Positions 24,477 through 34,885 are shown, counted from the first letter of the stretch. The stretch: 64,000 nt of DNA from an uncultured Dehalococcoidia bacterium (GCA_951812505.1 CATOSI010000002.1:930001-994000), one strand, 5' to 3'. A program made the numbers and translations. The notes: generated by a model from the sequence alone, not told the origin.

Positions 24477-27272
24477 ATGGATGCTCCCGACACCCTCTCC
24501 ATGCTGGAACGTAATCCGCGCCTCATCCTCATAGACGGCCACGCTCTCGTCCACCGCGCCTGGCACGCCATACGCCAGCCCCTTAGTCTGCGCTCCACCG
24601 GCGAGGATGTTCGCGCAATATTTGGCTACATGAACATATTCCTGAAGACGCTGAGCGACTGGGAGCCCACACACATAGCCGTAACCTTCGATGTCTCCGC
24701 CCCCACATTCAGGCACGAGCGATTCGCCCAGTACAAGGCCCATCGCCCTCCCACGCCCCCGGAACTCAGGCCGCAATTCGACCATATCAAGAACCTCATG
24801 CGCGCCTTTCAGGTGCCCATATTCGAGCAGGCCGGATACGAGGCCGACGACCTTCTCGGGACGCTCTGTCGCCAGGCTGGCGAGCAGGAGATCGAGACTA
24901 TCGTCCTCACCGGTGACACCGATACCCTCCAGCTTGTATCCCCCTGGGTCAGGGTGCTTCTCAGCCACGCCGTGGGCAACAGGACGCTCTACGATGAGAC
25001 CGCCGTCAAAGAACGCTACGGCGGACTCGGCCCGGAAACGGTCGCGGACATCAAGGCCCTCGAGGGCGACTCGTCCGACAACATACCCGGCGTCCCCAGG
25101 GTCGGGCGCAAGACCGCGATCAAGCTCCTGCTCGACTATGGCTCCATACAGGGCATCTACGACCACCTGGACGAGGTGAAACCCCCCAGTGTGAAGAAGA
25201 GCCTCACCGAGAACAGGGACGTCGCGTTCGAGGCGCAGTTCCTGACCACCATCAAACTCGACGCAGACGTCGCACTCGACCTGGATCAGTGCAGGTTCGG
25301 CGGCTACACCCGTTCCGAGGTCATAGACCAGCTCAACACCCTCGAATTCCGAAGCATGGTGGATAGAATCCCCGGCTCGCCCGACGGCGACCCCTCCAAG
25401 CAGGGTGCATTCGACCTCGACGCCGACACGCCCTCCGTCAACTACATCACCGTGGACACCGACGATAAACTGGATGCCCTTATTGAAGCCATAGACAATC
25501 CGTCCGGCTTCTCGTTCGACACCGAGACCACCTCCAAGGACCCGATGCTTGCGCGGCTAGTCGGCCTATCTTTCTCCACCGAACCTCACACTGGCTGGTA
25601 CGTTCCTGTGGGCCACGCCGAGGGCAAGCAACTCCCGATTGATAAGGTGTTGGACAGGTTGGAGCCTATATTCACCAATCCCGACGTGCCCAAGACAGCC
25701 CACAACGCCAACTACGACATGATGACGCTGGAGAACCACGGCATACGTGTTGAGGGTCTCGCCTTTGACACGATGCTCGCGGCCCATGTGACCGGAGAGC
25801 CGCAGGTTGGACTGAAAGACCTCACCCTCAAGTTCTTCGGCCACACCATGACCCCCATCACCGACCTCATCGGGCGAGGGCGCAAGCAGGTCACAATGGC
25901 CGAGGTGGAGATAGACAAGGCGGCCCACTACGCCGCCGCTGACGCCGACTTCACCGAACGCCTCAGGCGCGAGTTTGAACCAAGGATAGAGGAACTCGAA
26001 CTCGGCAGGACCCTGCGCGAATACGAGATGCCCCTCGTTCCAGTGCTCATTCGAATGCAGCGCGACGGCGTCGCAATAGACGTGGACACCCTGAAGCGCA
26101 TGTCGGACGAACTCAGCGAGAACCTCGACACCATTCGCAACGACATGTACGAGACCATCGGACACGAGTTCAATTTGAACTCCTCGCAGCAGCTGGGCGA
26201 CGTACTCTTCAACGAACTGCGCCTGTCCACGAACGGCATCAGGCGTACCAAGTCCGGCTATTCCACAAACGCCGCAACCCTCGACGACCTCAAGCACAGG
26301 CTCGACATCGGCTCTATGCCCGACGCCGACCCCCGCTCCTATGACGTAATGAACGGCATTCTGGATCACAGGCAGCTTTCCAAGCTCAAGTCCACCTACG
26401 TTGACGCGCTTCCGGAAATGGTCAATCCCGAGACTGGCAGGATACACACCAAGTACAACCAGACAGGCTCCGCCACCGGGCGCGTTTCGTCCAACGATCC
26501 GAACGTCCAGAACATCCCCGTAAGAACAGAGATCGGACGCCAGGTGCGAAAGGCGTTCGTAGCTCCCAACGCGCCCGAATCAACCCTGCTCGCCGCCGAC
26601 TATTCCCAGATAGAACTGCGCGTTCTCGCCCACTACTCCAAAGACCCCTCACTGCTCGAGGCCTTCTACAATGGGGAGGACATACACAGCGCGACATCGT
26701 CGCTTGTTTACGATGTGCCCATCGGCGAAGTAACCGCCGATATGCGCCGCTTCGCCAAGATACTCAACTTCGGCGTGCTCTACGGCTTGACCGCCTACGG
26801 CATATCCCGTCAGACCGACCTCAACCCCGAACAGGGCCAGCGCTTCATAGATCTCTACTTCGAGCGTTACCCCGGAATACAGAGCTACGTCAAGCAGACA
26901 GTAGAGACCTGCAAGGCAAGAGGATACGTCGAGACCGCGCTCGGACGCAGACGCTACCTGCCCGACATAAACACCCGCAACTTCCACGTTCGACAGGCCG
27001 CCGAGCGTGCCGCCATCAATATGCCGATCCAGGGAACCGCCGCCGACATCATCAAGATAGCCATGATACGCATTATGGAGCGCATGACAGAACTCGAAAT
27101 GCGCTCCAAGATGATACTCCAGGTACACGACGAACTCATCTTCGAGGTCCCCAGAGATGAGGAGGGCCAGATGCGCGCCATCGTGGAAGAACTCATGCCC
27201 ACGTCCCTGCCCCTGGAAGTCCCCCTGATCGTCGAGCTCAAGACCGGTGACACCTGGGGCGACCTGGACTGA
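24477..27272 (+). CDS. polA: DNA polymerase I
   Basis: Start ATG 24477 (MDAPDTLSML), preceded by GAGG; the frame opens further upstream but without similarity. 931 residues with all three modules. The 5'-3' nuclease is seen in LILIDGHALVHRAWH and YEADDLLGTL plus GDSSDNIPGVPRVGRKTA. The proofreading exonuclease keeps FDTETTS, TAHNANYDMMTL and HYAAADADFTERL, so its acidic residues look intact. The polymerase has motif A DYSQIELRVLAHYS, motif B RRFAKILNFGVLYGLTAYG and motif C QVHDELIFEV. It fills gaps in repair and removes Okazaki primers. It converges with the lyase gene, 8 bases apart. Confidence 0.97.
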   Translation: MDAPDTLSMLERNPRLILIDGHALVHRAWHAIRQPLSLRSTGEDVRAIFGYMNIFLKTLSDWEPTHIAVTFDVSAPTFRHERFAQYKAHRPPTPPELRPQFDHIKNLMRAFQVPIFEQAGYEADDLLGTLCRQAGEQEIETIVLTGDTDTLQLVSPWVRVLLSHAVGNRTLYDETAVKERYGGLGPETVADIKALEGDSSDNIPGVPRVGRKTAIKLLLDYGSIQGIYDHLDEVKPPSVKKSLTENRDVAFEAQFLTTIKLDADVALDLDQCRFGGYTRSEVIDQLNTLEFRSMVDRIPGSPDGDPSKQGAFDLDADTPSVNYITVDTDDKLDALIEAIDNPSGFSFDTETTSKDPMLARLVGLSFSTEPHTGWYVPVGHAEGKQLPIDKVLDRLEPIFTNPDVPKTAHNANYDMMTLENHGIRVEGLAFDTMLAAHVTGEPQVGLKDLTLKFFGHTMTPITDLIGRGRKQVTMAEVEIDKAAHYAAADADFTERLRREFEPRIEELELGRTLREYEMPLVPVLIRMQRDGVAIDVDTLKRMSDELSENLDTIRNDMYETIGHEFNLNSSQQLGDVLFNELRLSTNGIRRTKSGYSTNAATLDDLKHRLDIGSMPDADPRSYDVMNGILDHRQLSKLKSTYVDALPEMVNPETGRIHTKYNQTGSATGRVSSNDPNVQNIPVRTEIGRQVRKAFVAPNAPESTLLAADYSQIELRVLAHYSKDPSLLEAFYNGEDIHSATSSLVYDVPIGEVTADMRRFAKILNFGVLYGLTAYGISRQTDLNPEQGQRFIDLYFERYPGIQSYVKQTVETCKARGYVETALGRRRYLPDINTRNFHVRQAAERAAINMPIQGTAADIIKIAMIRIMERMTELEMRSKMILQVHDELIFEVPRDEEGQMRAIVEELMPTSLPLEVPLIVELKTGDTWGDLD

Positions 27273-27280
27273 GTGCTGCA

Positions 27281-28636
27281 CTAGGCTTGTATCTCTGCCG
27301 CCAACTCCCGCGCCTGCTTTGCGAACCGCTCTGCCATCAGGCTGCTCGCCCCCGTGTACTGCGTCGGGTCGAGTAGCGTCTCTATCTGATCGGATGTCAG
27401 GTTGTCCTGAACGTCTTCGATCTCTGAGAGCGCCTCGGTAAACGGCTTCCCCTCCACCACCGACGCCTGCGCCGCGTCGTAAATCGCGTCGTGTGCCCGC
27501 TGCCGACCTACGCGCCGACCAAGCTCCAGCATCAGCGCCTCAGACATGATCAGCCCGCCCGACAGGTCCAGATTCCTGCGCATCCGCTCAGGGAACACCC
27601 GCAGCCCGTCGAACAACTCGATCATGTACTGGAGCATATCCCCGGTCAGTATCGCGGCCTGGTTGAGAGCTCGATCCATCATCACGCTCGTCGTGCGGTC
27701 CGCCTCGTGTTCGGTCATCATCGCTTCCAGCGCAAGCGGCACAAGCGTCCGGATCTGCGCCGCCGACGCGACCACATCCTGTCCCAGCTTCGGATTGCGC
27801 TTCTGCGGCATGGTACTCGATCCTACCGTTCCAGGCGGCACCGGCTCCTCGACCTCCCCGAACTCCTGCTTCATCAGCGTGTACATCTCCCGCCCGATCT
27901 TCGAGCAGGTCGCCGCCAGCATTCCCAGTATCACCACGTACTCGCACAGGTGGTCTGCGGTCGTGCGAGACGGCATCGGCATGGGACGCAAATCCAGCTT
28001 CTCAGCCATCTTCTCCTGCACTTCCAGCCCTATCGGACCGAGCGAGCCGAGCGTTCCCGCTCCGCCTCCCAGCATTGCCACGAACACCCTGCTCTCGCAA
28101 CCCCTGAGCCGTTCTATGTGCCTGCTCAGCTCGTCTATCCACACCGCTACCTTCAGCCCGAACGTCGCCGGAACCGCGTGCTGACCGTGCGTTCTTCCTG
28201 GCAGCGCGTAGTCCTTGGTCTCTTCGGCCAGGTCGCCGAACAGTGTGAGTATCTTCGCCAGTTGCGAAAGGTATATGTGGTGTGCCTTGCGTAGCTGGAT
28301 CAGCTTGCCAGTCTGGGTAATGTTCTGGGTGGTCGCCCCCCAGTGAACGTAACCGCCCGCGTCGCCGTCGCACACGCGGTCCAGCTCCCAGATCAGCGGC
28401 ACCAGCCCGTGCCCCGTCCGCACCAAGCCATCTTGAATGGCATCCCGGTCGAGGAATTCCAGCCGACACTTGCGCGCGATCTCCTCCGCCGCGTCTGCCG
28501 GAACGATATCCAGTTCCGCTTCCGCCTGCGCGAGAGCCGCCTCCACGTCCAGCCAGGACTGGAGTCTCTGGTCGTCCGAGAATAGGTCCCGGATCCCCGG
28601 GTCTTCCATCCTGAGCGCGGTGGGTTCCTGCTGCAT
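27281..28636 (-). CDS. Fumarase/aspartase superfamily lyase, adenylosuccinate lyase-like
   Basis: 451 residues with the superfamily hallmarks: GGYVHWGATTQNITQTG (94-110), the catalytic His in RTHGQHA (148-154) and the flexible catalytic loop SSTMPQKRNP (273-282). The ATG follows AGGAGG. Members of this branch split adenylosuccinate/SAICAR (PurB) or cyclise carboxymuconate (PcaB). The VHWGATTQ form and the length fit both groups, so I keep the call at the family level. No purine or aromatic catabolism gene is adjacent. Confidence 0.85.
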   Translation of the reverse strand: MQQEPTALRMEDPGIRDLFSDDQRLQSWLDVEAALAQAEAELDIVPADAAEEIARKCRLEFLDRDAIQDGLVRTGHGLVPLIWELDRVCDGDAGGYVHWGATTQNITQTGKLIQLRKAHHIYLSQLAKILTLFGDLAEETKDYALPGRTHGQHAVPATFGLKVAVWIDELSRHIERLRGCESRVFVAMLGGGAGTLGSLGPIGLEVQEKMAEKLDLRPMPMPSRTTADHLCEYVVILGMLAATCSKIGREMYTLMKQEFGEVEEPVPPGTVGSSTMPQKRNPKLGQDVVASAAQIRTLVPLALEAMMTEHEADRTTSVMMDRALNQAAILTGDMLQYMIELFDGLRVFPERMRRNLDLSGGLIMSEALMLELGRRVGRQRAHDAIYDAAQASVVEGKPFTEALSEIEDVQDNLTSDQIETLLDPTQYTGASSLMAERFAKQARELAAEIQA

Positions 28637-28701
28637 GAGTCGAGCCTCCTGATGAATGTGAGCCGAGTGTATTCACCAATCTCGGCGTATGTCAACGCAA
28701 C

Positions 28702-28725
28702 TAAAAAGACGGGCCAAGCCCGTCT
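28702..28725 (-). terminator. Rho-independent terminator of the histidine phosphatase gene
   Basis: On the - strand AGACGGGC, loop TTG, GCCCGTCT is followed directly by TTTT. The eight-pair GC-rich stem lies 26 bases after the phosphatase stop codon, a textbook intrinsic terminator. Confidence 0.85.
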
Positions 28726-28750
28726 GTGATGGATTGAATCTGGGAATGCG

Positions 28751-29407
28751 TCAGTCGGCCTCTAGGTGTCTCACGTCATTGAACCTGTTTATCCGGGCCA
28801 CGTTCACATTACCGAGCGCGGGACCATCCAGGTGCCACTTCTCCACGTCTATGCTGAAATCGAAGACACCGGTATTGCGCACCGACAGCCCCCATATTCG
28901 ATTGGAGCCTACCAGTTGGGCGAAGAAGAACTGCATGATCCCGCCGTGCGACACAACGAGAACCTGGTCGCCGTTGCTGTGGTCTGCGATTAGCTTATCC
29001 ATCACCCGCTGCGCGCGATCTCTCTTTTCGGTCAGCGTCTCCGCGCCCTCAACGATGTCCATGTTGCGCGTTTCGGCGAACTCCACCGCGATTTCCGGGT
29101 AGCGCGACTCTATATCCTCCCAATTCAGGCCGGAGAATATTCCCACGTCAGTCTCCATGAGGTCGTCCCACCTCACGATGGAATCTTCCAACCCAATTTG
29201 TGCGGAAGCTATTCTGGCGGTATCGAAGGTACGGCTCAGCGGACTCGCGTATATATGCGAAGGCCTATAGCCCTCCGCCTTGAACGACTTCCCCAGCTTC
29301 GAAGCCTGCTCCCGGCCGGTGTCCGTCAGCTGGGTGTCGTCGCGCCCCTGCCAGCGGCCGGCGGCGTTGCCGGTGCTCTCTGCGTGTCTGACTATTCTCA
29401 GTTCCAT
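28751..29407 (-). CDS. Histidine phosphatase family protein (phosphoglycerate mutase-like)
   Basis: 218 residues. The catalytic phospho-acceptor motif RHAEST is at 7-12 (His8), with GRWQGRDDTQLTDTGREQA, the second-half YASPLSRTFDTA and the distal catalytic histidine in VVSHGGIMQ. Family members dephosphorylate sugar phosphates, nucleotides or cofactors such as alpha-ribazole phosphate. Nothing in the context selects among these. A strong intrinsic terminator follows the gene; the cytochrome b561 gene diverges on the other side. Confidence 0.9.
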   Translation of the reverse strand: MELRIVRHAESTGNAAGRWQGRDDTQLTDTGREQASKLGKSFKAEGYRPSHIYASPLSRTFDTARIASAQIGLEDSIVRWDDLMETDVGIFSGLNWEDIESRYPEIAVEFAETRNMDIVEGAETLTEKRDRAQRVMDKLIADHSNGDQVLVVSHGGIMQFFFAQLVGSNRIWGLSVRNTGVFDFSIDVEKWHLDGPALGNVNVARINRFNDVRHLEAD

Positions 29408-29632
29408 AATCTCACCGCATGGGAATATAGCACACTCTCAGACCGCTGCGACAGGCACAGCCTGTCCACACCTTCTTCATCCCCAATACACCTATCTTGG
29501 TTACGTATGCTCACTAACCTTTATCCACTTGTCTTCGTTATATGGGCAGGGACGAGGAAATTCATACTTGACGTGCGAGTCGCAATGGTTCGAGTCCTCC
29601 TTAAAACGCCTGGATCGTACCGGAGGGATTGT

Positions 29633-30163
29633 ATGACCTATTCCACCACTCAGTACAACAGAGTCTCTCAGGCTATCCATTGGGTGAGCGCACTGCTTAT
29701 CATTGGCATGATCCCGTTGGGTCTTGTCATGCACGAGCTTCCTGACGGAACGCAGAAGCAGGTTATGTACAATGTTCACGTTGCGGTTGGGATGATTGTG
29801 ATAGTAGTCACCGCTTTCCGCCTGGTGTGGCTGGCTTTTCACCATTGGCCGGAACCGCTTCCCAAACTGTCTTCGTTGCGCTTGAAGTTCCTCACTGCGA
29901 CCCATGTCTTCCTATACATCGCACTGGTACTGGCGTTGTTGAGCGGAATCATGACGGTACTTGCGAGCGGCCTGACACCGGTACCCGGAGTGATACGCCC
30001 GGAAGACATCCAGGATGTCCTTCCCCGTACGATCCACGACCTCATGACCAAGGCGTTGATACTGGCCTTGGTTGTCCACGTTGTGGGCGTCGCCGATTAC
30101 CAGATTCGCAAAGGTGACACCCTGTCCAGGATGGGCATCTCGGTGTTTCGTAAAAATAGCTAA
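29633..30163 (+). CDS. Cytochrome b561 family membrane protein
   Basis: Start ATG 29633 after GGAGGG; the frame opens further upstream without similarity. 176 residues with four transmembrane helices. Histidines that can bind haem occur in AIHWVS (H16), NVHVAVG, THVFLY and VVHVVGV, as in the CybB/b561 family. These are electron carriers that usually pass electrons from the quinone pool to a partner. No partner oxidoreductase gene is adjacent. The upstream gap of 225 bases is shared with the divergent phosphatase gene. Confidence 0.85.
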   Translation: MTYSTTQYNRVSQAIHWVSALLIIGMIPLGLVMHELPDGTQKQVMYNVHVAVGMIVIVVTAFRLVWLAFHHWPEPLPKLSSLRLKFLTATHVFLYIALVLALLSGIMTVLASGLTPVPGVIRPEDIQDVLPRTIHDLMTKALILALVVHVVGVADYQIRKGDTLSRMGISVFRKNS

Positions 30164-30274
30164 CGTCGCTGAGTATTCTGTCCCAATCCGTCTCTCGATG
30201 AGCTTTCTCCCTGTTTGAGAGACCGAGACGGGAGGCCTGTTCTTGCGATCCGTATTTACGCTTGACAGGATTGA

Positions 30275-31507
30275 CTACGGTAGTCTTCTTACCTTACCCA
30301 GTCCCAGCCCGCTTGCGACGCTGACTCCCAGCAGAATCGAGCCGTTTATCAGCAGCGTCAGCGGTGCCCCGAACCTCTCGCCCATCGCGCCCACTCCCAG
30401 GTGTCCTACCGGCCCGACGCCTATACTCAGCACCCACGATCCCATCGCCCTGCCGCGCTCTTCATTCGACACATTCTCCTGCATCAGCGTCCTGTTAAGT
30501 GTGTCTATCGCCATCGCGCAGGCGTTGATAAACGAAAGAACCAGTACGAACGAAAAGAAGTTCCCACCAAGTGAAAACGCCATCTCCCCCGCTCCGAAAG
30601 CGCCCGCGATTATGAACAACATCAGCCCCTTGCGTCTGAGGTTGCCCATTCCCGCCAGGACGATCACCCCGACGATTCCACCGCCCTGCCTGAACGCGCT
30701 CATTATTCCCAGTCCGACCGCCCCGACTCCCAGCACGTCCTTGGCGAACACCGGCAGAAGACTCTGGTGGGTGAACCCGAATATCTCCGTCACCCCGGCT
30801 AGTATCATCAGCGTCAGCAGTATGCGGTTAGTCCGCAGAATCTCCACGTAGCCGACGAGGTTCTGCAGGACGGACTGGGTTGTGCGGACCGCCGCTATCC
30901 CCGGCTCTCGCGTCCATATCAGCACGCCCAGCGACAGCGCATAAAAGGCTCCGATTGCCATGTACTGGTTGCCGATGCCCGCCCGCTCGATAATCAGGCC
31001 CGCGACCAGCGACCCCACCACTCCGCCGATCTGCTGGCTGAGTGTCGCCAGCGACATCCCGTTCAGCGCCGACTCCGGTCCCACGATGTCGTACGTGTAA
31101 GCCTGTCTCAGAGTCATCATGAACGCCCACACGCATCCCATCCCCACGCTCAGCGCGATGATGGGCCACACAGGGCCGTAATACACATAGAGAACCAGGC
31201 CGGTCAGCCCGGCTAAGATCGCTCCCAGCACAGTAACCCAGCGTATGAAAATCCGGCGGTCCACCCGGTCCGCCACCGCCCCCGATACGATTCCCAAAAA
31301 GAAGAAAGGCGCCATTCGCGCCGCTGAAGATACCCCGACCCAGAAGGCCGAGTCGGTAAGTTCGAACACTACCCATCCGAGCGCGACGAACTCCATGCCC
31401 ATGCCCACCGATTGCACCACAGTCGCCATCCACAGGAACCTGAAGTCCCTGTGCTGAAAAGAGGCGACCCAACCCCTTCGGGTTGAGATACGTGAAAGCA
31501 TTGACAT
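30275..31507 (-). CDS. MFS transporter (EntS/MFS_3-type)
   Basis: Start ATG 31507 (MSMLSRISTRRGW) is preferred, because the longer frame to 31591 runs into the ilvD leader and lacks similarity. 410 residues with about 12 helices. The MFS loop 2-3 motif reads GAVADRVDRRIFIRW, and the N-terminal SFQHRDFRFLWMATVVQSVGMGME is typical of the multidrug/siderophore exporter group. It is divergent from ilvD, with a 116-base regulatory gap. The substrate is unknown. Confidence 0.87.
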   Translation of the reverse strand: MSMLSRISTRRGWVASFQHRDFRFLWMATVVQSVGMGMEFVALGWVVFELTDSAFWVGVSSAARMAPFFFLGIVSGAVADRVDRRIFIRWVTVLGAILAGLTGLVLYVYYGPVWPIIALSVGMGCVWAFMMTLRQAYTYDIVGPESALNGMSLATLSQQIGGVVGSLVAGLIIERAGIGNQYMAIGAFYALSLGVLIWTREPGIAAVRTTQSVLQNLVGYVEILRTNRILLTLMILAGVTEIFGFTHQSLLPVFAKDVLGVGAVGLGIMSAFRQGGGIVGVIVLAGMGNLRRKGLMLFIIAGAFGAGEMAFSLGGNFFSFVLVLSFINACAMAIDTLNRTLMQENVSNEERGRAMGSWVLSIGVGPVGHLGVGAMGERFGAPLTLLINGSILLGVSVASGLGLGKVRRLP

Positions 31508-31623
31508 GGTGAGTTCACAGTGTACAGCCGCCCGTACAACATTTGTAAGCCGATTTTGGCCTGCCCCGCCAGTTGATATATAATCCATCACGACATCCGA
31601 ACACTATCCCTTGGAGAGAGCCG

Positions 31624-33309
31624 ATGACCACCGCAGTTAAAGTTGACCTGAAGAAGAAAAGCAGAGTCGTTACGGAGGGTCCGGACCGCGCCGCCGCTCG
31701 CGCGATGTTGCGAGCCACCGGACTCGACGATGACGACATGGAAAAGCCGTTCGTTGCTATCAGCAATCTGGCTTCCGACGTTACTCCCTGCAACGTGCAT
31801 CTGAACCGACAGGCTCTGAAGGTCAAAGAGGGTCTTCGCGACGCGAACAGCGTCCCCTTCATGTTCGGAACCATCACTATCAGCGATGGCATTTCAATGG
31901 GTACCGAGGGAATGAAGGCGTCGCTCGTCAGCCGCGAGGTCATAGCCGACTCCATCGAGACGGTTACATTTGGCGAGAGCATGGACGGCCTCGTCGTCGT
32001 TGCCGCCTGCGACAAGAATATGCCCGGCGCCATGATGGGCATAGCCCGCTGCAACGTGCCTTCCGTGTTCGTGTATGGCGGCGCTATCATGCCTGGAAAC
32101 TGGAACGGCGAGGACATCAACATACAGGATATGTTCGAGGCCATCGGCGCATACTCGCAGGGCAAGATAACGCTTGACGAACTCATCGGCATGGAGCGCG
32201 TGGCCTGCCCGGGCGAGGGCGCCTGCGCCGGAATGTTCACCGCCAACACCATGTCCTCCGCAATAGAGGCGATGGGTATGTCCGTGCCCGGCGCCGCTTC
32301 GATTCCCGCCATAGATCCGCGAAACGACCAGGTGGCGTTCGATACCGGAAAGGTCATATACGACCTGCTCGAAAAGGACATCAAGCCCCGAGACATCATG
32401 ACACGCGAGGCCTTCGAGAACGCGATCCGCGTCGTTCTGGCGATGGGCGGCTCTACCAACGCCGCGCTCCACCTCCTAGCAATCGCGTACGAGGCGGATG
32501 TCGAACTCACTCTGGACGATTTCGACTCCCTCAGTCGTACCACTCCCTACATAACGGACCTGCGTCCTGGCGGGCGCTTCGTCATGTCCGATATGGACAA
32601 GGTCGGCGGAGTGCCGGTGGTCATGAAGGAACTCGCGAGCGCGGGACTCATTCACGAAGACTGCCTCACCATCACTGGCAAGACTGTCGGCGAAAATCTC
32701 GCTGAAGTCGAAACCGAGCCGGACAACAGGGTCATCTACTCCATACCCAATGCTAAGAGTCCCACCGGCGGCCTCGTAATTCTCAAGGGCAACCTCGCGC
32801 CTGAGGGCTGTGTGATGAAGGTGTCCGGCACGTCCAGGCTCAAGCATGAAGGCCCTGCCAAAGTCTATGACGGCGAACGAGCCGCCTTCAACGCCGTAAC
32901 CAACGGCGAGATAGAACCCGGCGACGTACTGGTGCTTCGATACGAGGGACCCAAGGGCGGGCCTGGTATGCAGGAAATGCTCTCCGTAACCGGCGCGATG
33001 ATGGGAACCGGTATAGGTGAAGACATCCTTCTGATGACGGACGGTCGCTTCTCCGGCGCGTCTCGCGGCCCGATCATAGGACACGTCGCCCCCGAGGCCG
33101 CTGTCGGCGGACCGATAGGGCTCGTCCAGAACGGCGACACGATCATTATGAACGTCGAGTCCAGAACCCTGGACGTCAACATATCCGACGAGGAATTAGA
33201 ACGTCGCCGCGCCGACTGGCAGCCCCCCACACCCAGGCACACCACCGGCGTCATGGGCAAATACGCCAAGCTCGTATCGTCCGCTTCCAAGGGAGCTGTC
33301 ACCACGTAG
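31624..33309 (+). CDS. ilvD: Dihydroxy-acid dehydratase
   Basis: Start ATG 31624 after GGAGAGAG. 561 residues. Catalyses dehydration of dihydroxy-isovalerate and dihydroxy-methylvalerate in branched-chain amino acid synthesis. Iron-sulphur ligands are C56 (TPCNVHL), C129 (AACDKNMPG) and C201 ([16 protein letters not shown]). Lys131 in the CDKNMP motif is the usual carbamylated residue. The C-terminal [25 protein letters not shown] block is fully conserved. No other ilv or leu gene is nearby, so it is a scattered member of the pathway. Confidence 0.96.
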   Translation: MTTAVKVDLKKKSRVVTEGPDRAAARAMLRATGLDDDDMEKPFVAISNLASDVTPCNVHLNRQALKVKEGLRDANSVPFMFGTITISDGISMGTEGMKASLVSREVIADSIETVTFGESMDGLVVVAACDKNMPGAMMGIARCNVPSVFVYGGAIMPGNWNGEDINIQDMFEAIGAYSQGKITLDELIGMERVACPGEGACAGMFTANTMSSAIEAMGMSVPGAASIPAIDPRNDQVAFDTGKVIYDLLEKDIKPRDIMTREAFENAIRVVLAMGGSTNAALHLLAIAYEADVELTLDDFDSLSRTTPYITDLRPGGRFVMSDMDKVGGVPVVMKELASAGLIHEDCLTITGKTVGENLAEVETEPDNRVIYSIPNAKSPTGGLVILKGNLAPEGCVMKVSGTSRLKHEGPAKVYDGERAAFNAVTNGEIEPGDVLVLRYEGPKGGPGMQEMLSVTGAMMGTGIGEDILLMTDGRFSGASRGPIIGHVAPEAAVGGPIGLVQNGDTIIMNVESRTLDVNISDEELERRRADWQPPTPRHTTGVMGKYAKLVSSASKGAVTT

Positions 33310-33349
33310 CGCAGACTCCATTCTCAGGTGCCTGCGTTCCCATTTAAGC

Positions 33350-33463
33350 GGCCTTTGTGCAACAACCGCCACGCCTGCGAAGGCGGACATCCAGGGGGCT
33401 GGCGCGATCATCTGCGAATTCGAACCACCCCACCCCTCTCCCTCAAGGGAGAGGGGTGGGGTG
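33350..33463. repeat. Family A relic and an 18-bp perfect palindrome between ilvD and the Nudix gene
   Basis: A degenerate family A copy (about 33350-33400: CTTTGTGCAACAACCG then CCTGCGAAGGCGG and ATCCAGG) is followed by an almost loop-free palindrome. CCCCACCCCTCTCCCT (33428-33443) pairs with AGGGAGAGGGGTGGGG (33446-33461), plus two flanking pairs. There is no U-run, so it is more likely a repeat element than a terminator. Confidence 0.55.
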
Positions 33464-33564
33464 AGGGTGCTTGCAGCGCGGTCGGCCGATACAAGGCCAA
33501 CCGCACTCCACATAGACTCACGACAAACTACAACATACTCCCGCCAATGCCCCCGGAGGCTCCA

Positions 33565-34050
33565 ATGCCGATAGGCCGTTTCATAGCAATGGTCGGATTC
33601 CTGGTCTGGCGTCGCACTGACGGCAGGTACTTGCTGCTCCAACGTTCCCCCGACAAGGACTTCGCAGCCGGAGAATGGGAGACCGGCTCCGGTAGGCTCG
33701 ATCAGGGCGAGGGCTTTGCCGAAGCTGTACTGAGGGAATCGAAAGAGGAACTTGGAGTAAACATTCGTATAGAGTGCATACTTGGCACCACCCACTTCTA
33801 CCGTGGGGAACCGACTCCAGACAACGACATGGTGGGCGTCAGCTTCGGATGCTCCATTCCCGACGAAACCGGGCTCTCCTTCAGTGGCGAACACTCCGAA
33901 CACAGGTGGATGACGTCGGCGGAGGCCACTGAGTTTCTCTCGGACGGACACTGGCTCGCCAGGCTGATAGAGCGGGCCGAAGTCTTCCGACAGCATATGC
34001 CCACAGAACTCCGTCAACTCCACTGGGATGGCCGCTTCGAGTCTCAGTAG
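33565..34050 (+). CDS. Nudix hydrolase
   Basis: Start ATG 33565, seven bases after GGAGG; the ATG at 33547 lies before this site. 161 residues. The Nudix box fits G-x5-E-x7-R-E-x2-E-E-x-G-V from G43 to V65 (GRLDQGEGF, then RESKEELGV). The MPIGRFIAMVGFLVWRRTDG N-terminus forms the first strands. It hydrolyses a nucleoside diphosphate linked to some moiety; the substrate cannot be predicted. It starts a + strand series with a DNA-binding-like protein and two tautomerases. Confidence 0.9.
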   Translation: MPIGRFIAMVGFLVWRRTDGRYLLLQRSPDKDFAAGEWETGSGRLDQGEGFAEAVLRESKEELGVNIRIECILGTTHFYRGEPTPDNDMVGVSFGCSIPDETGLSFSGEHSEHRWMTSAEATEFLSDGHWLARLIERAEVFRQHMPTELRQLHWDGRFESQ

Positions 34051-34192
34051 AATCAGAATTCATTCTCCATTCTGCCGTAACAATACACACGATATTCATC
34101 TAATGTTTTACATATATCAGTTTTGCCGAAATTGTTGCACAACGTAAGTGTTCGTCTTATCATGAGTCGCAGCATACTTCGGAGTTATTGTC

Positions 34193-34498
34193 ATGGCTAC
34201 GTTCGAGCTGATTTCAATGAATGATGCGCAGCTGGAGTTGACTCTTACCGGCAAGCGCGGCGCGATTATTCGCAAATACATCGAGTATCTCGAACAGCGC
34301 GAACCCGACCAGGCCGGCAAGCTGACCGCCGACGCCGAAGAGACGACAGCCGCTATAAGGCGTCGCCTTGCTGCAGCCGCGCAATTGACGGGAAGGGAAC
34401 TCGTCATAACCCGTCAAAACGATGTCGTTTACTTCTGGGATAAGGGCGACGGACCCGAACCCAAGCGCAGGGGGCGTAAGCCCAAGTCCAACGCCTAG
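34193..34498 (+). CDS. Small basic-tailed protein, function unknown
   Basis: 101 residues. The body (MATFELISMNDAQLELTLTG then ETTAAIRRRLAAAAQLTGRELVITRQNDVVYFW) is predicted as a short alpha/beta unit with a central helix. The C-terminus KRRGRKPKSNA resembles an AT-hook (GRP-like core GRKP), so nucleic-acid binding is possible. I do not recognise a named family. It has a good start context and lies between Nudix and tautomerase-fold genes on the same strand. Confidence 0.65.
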   Translation: MATFELISMNDAQLELTLTGKRGAIIRKYIEYLEQREPDQAGKLTADAEETTAAIRRRLAAAAQLTGRELVITRQNDVVYFWDKGDGPEPKRRGRKPKSNA

Positions 34499-34554
34499 CA
34501 AGCCGGATAAAGACACTGTGTTTGTCGGACAACTCGATATCTCAAGGAGCAACG

Positions 34555-34878
34555 ATGATTTCATTTAACTGCACTGTGCAAGAAGGTGCTATACCCGATA
34601 GTATTCGCCCCGAACTCGTCTCAGGATTGGCTCGAATCAGTGAGTCTGTGATGGGCGCTTCTGCCGATGATGTGGATGTGCAATTCACTGAAATACCGCA
34701 CGGATTCGGATTCAGGGGCGGCGAGCTATCTACAACGTCACTCGTTCGTGGACAGGTTCCGGCCGGTTGCGAACAGGAATTGCGTGTTGAATTTATGCAG
34801 CAAATATGCGATATGTGGTGTAGCGTAACCGGATGCACCACCGATGAACTCGTGGTATCAGCCCGCGACAGAGAGTAA
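34555..34878 (+). CDS. Tautomerase-fold protein without N-terminal proline
   Basis: Start ATG 34555 after AAGGAG. 107 residues with the beta-alpha-beta pattern of the tautomerase/MIF superfamily, notably SESVMGASADDVDVQFTEIP. The family's catalytic Pro1 is replaced: the mature N-terminus is Met-Ile or Ile. It is therefore unlikely to act by the usual imine/base mechanism on its own, and could be a structural partner of the Pro1-containing tautomerase encoded 110 bases downstream or a divergent enzyme. Confidence is moderate because the core is short. Confidence 0.6.
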   Translation: MISFNCTVQEGAIPDSIRPELVSGLARISESVMGASADDVDVQFTEIPHGFGFRGGELSTTSLVRGQVPAGCEQELRVEFMQQICDMWCSVTGCTTDELVVSARDRE

Positions 34879-34885
34879 ACTCTTC

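Noticed and set aside
23357-24598. 413-residue - strand frame
   Set aside because: It is antisense to the second dehydrogenase, with a similar shadow opposite the first copy, as expected from shared codon use.
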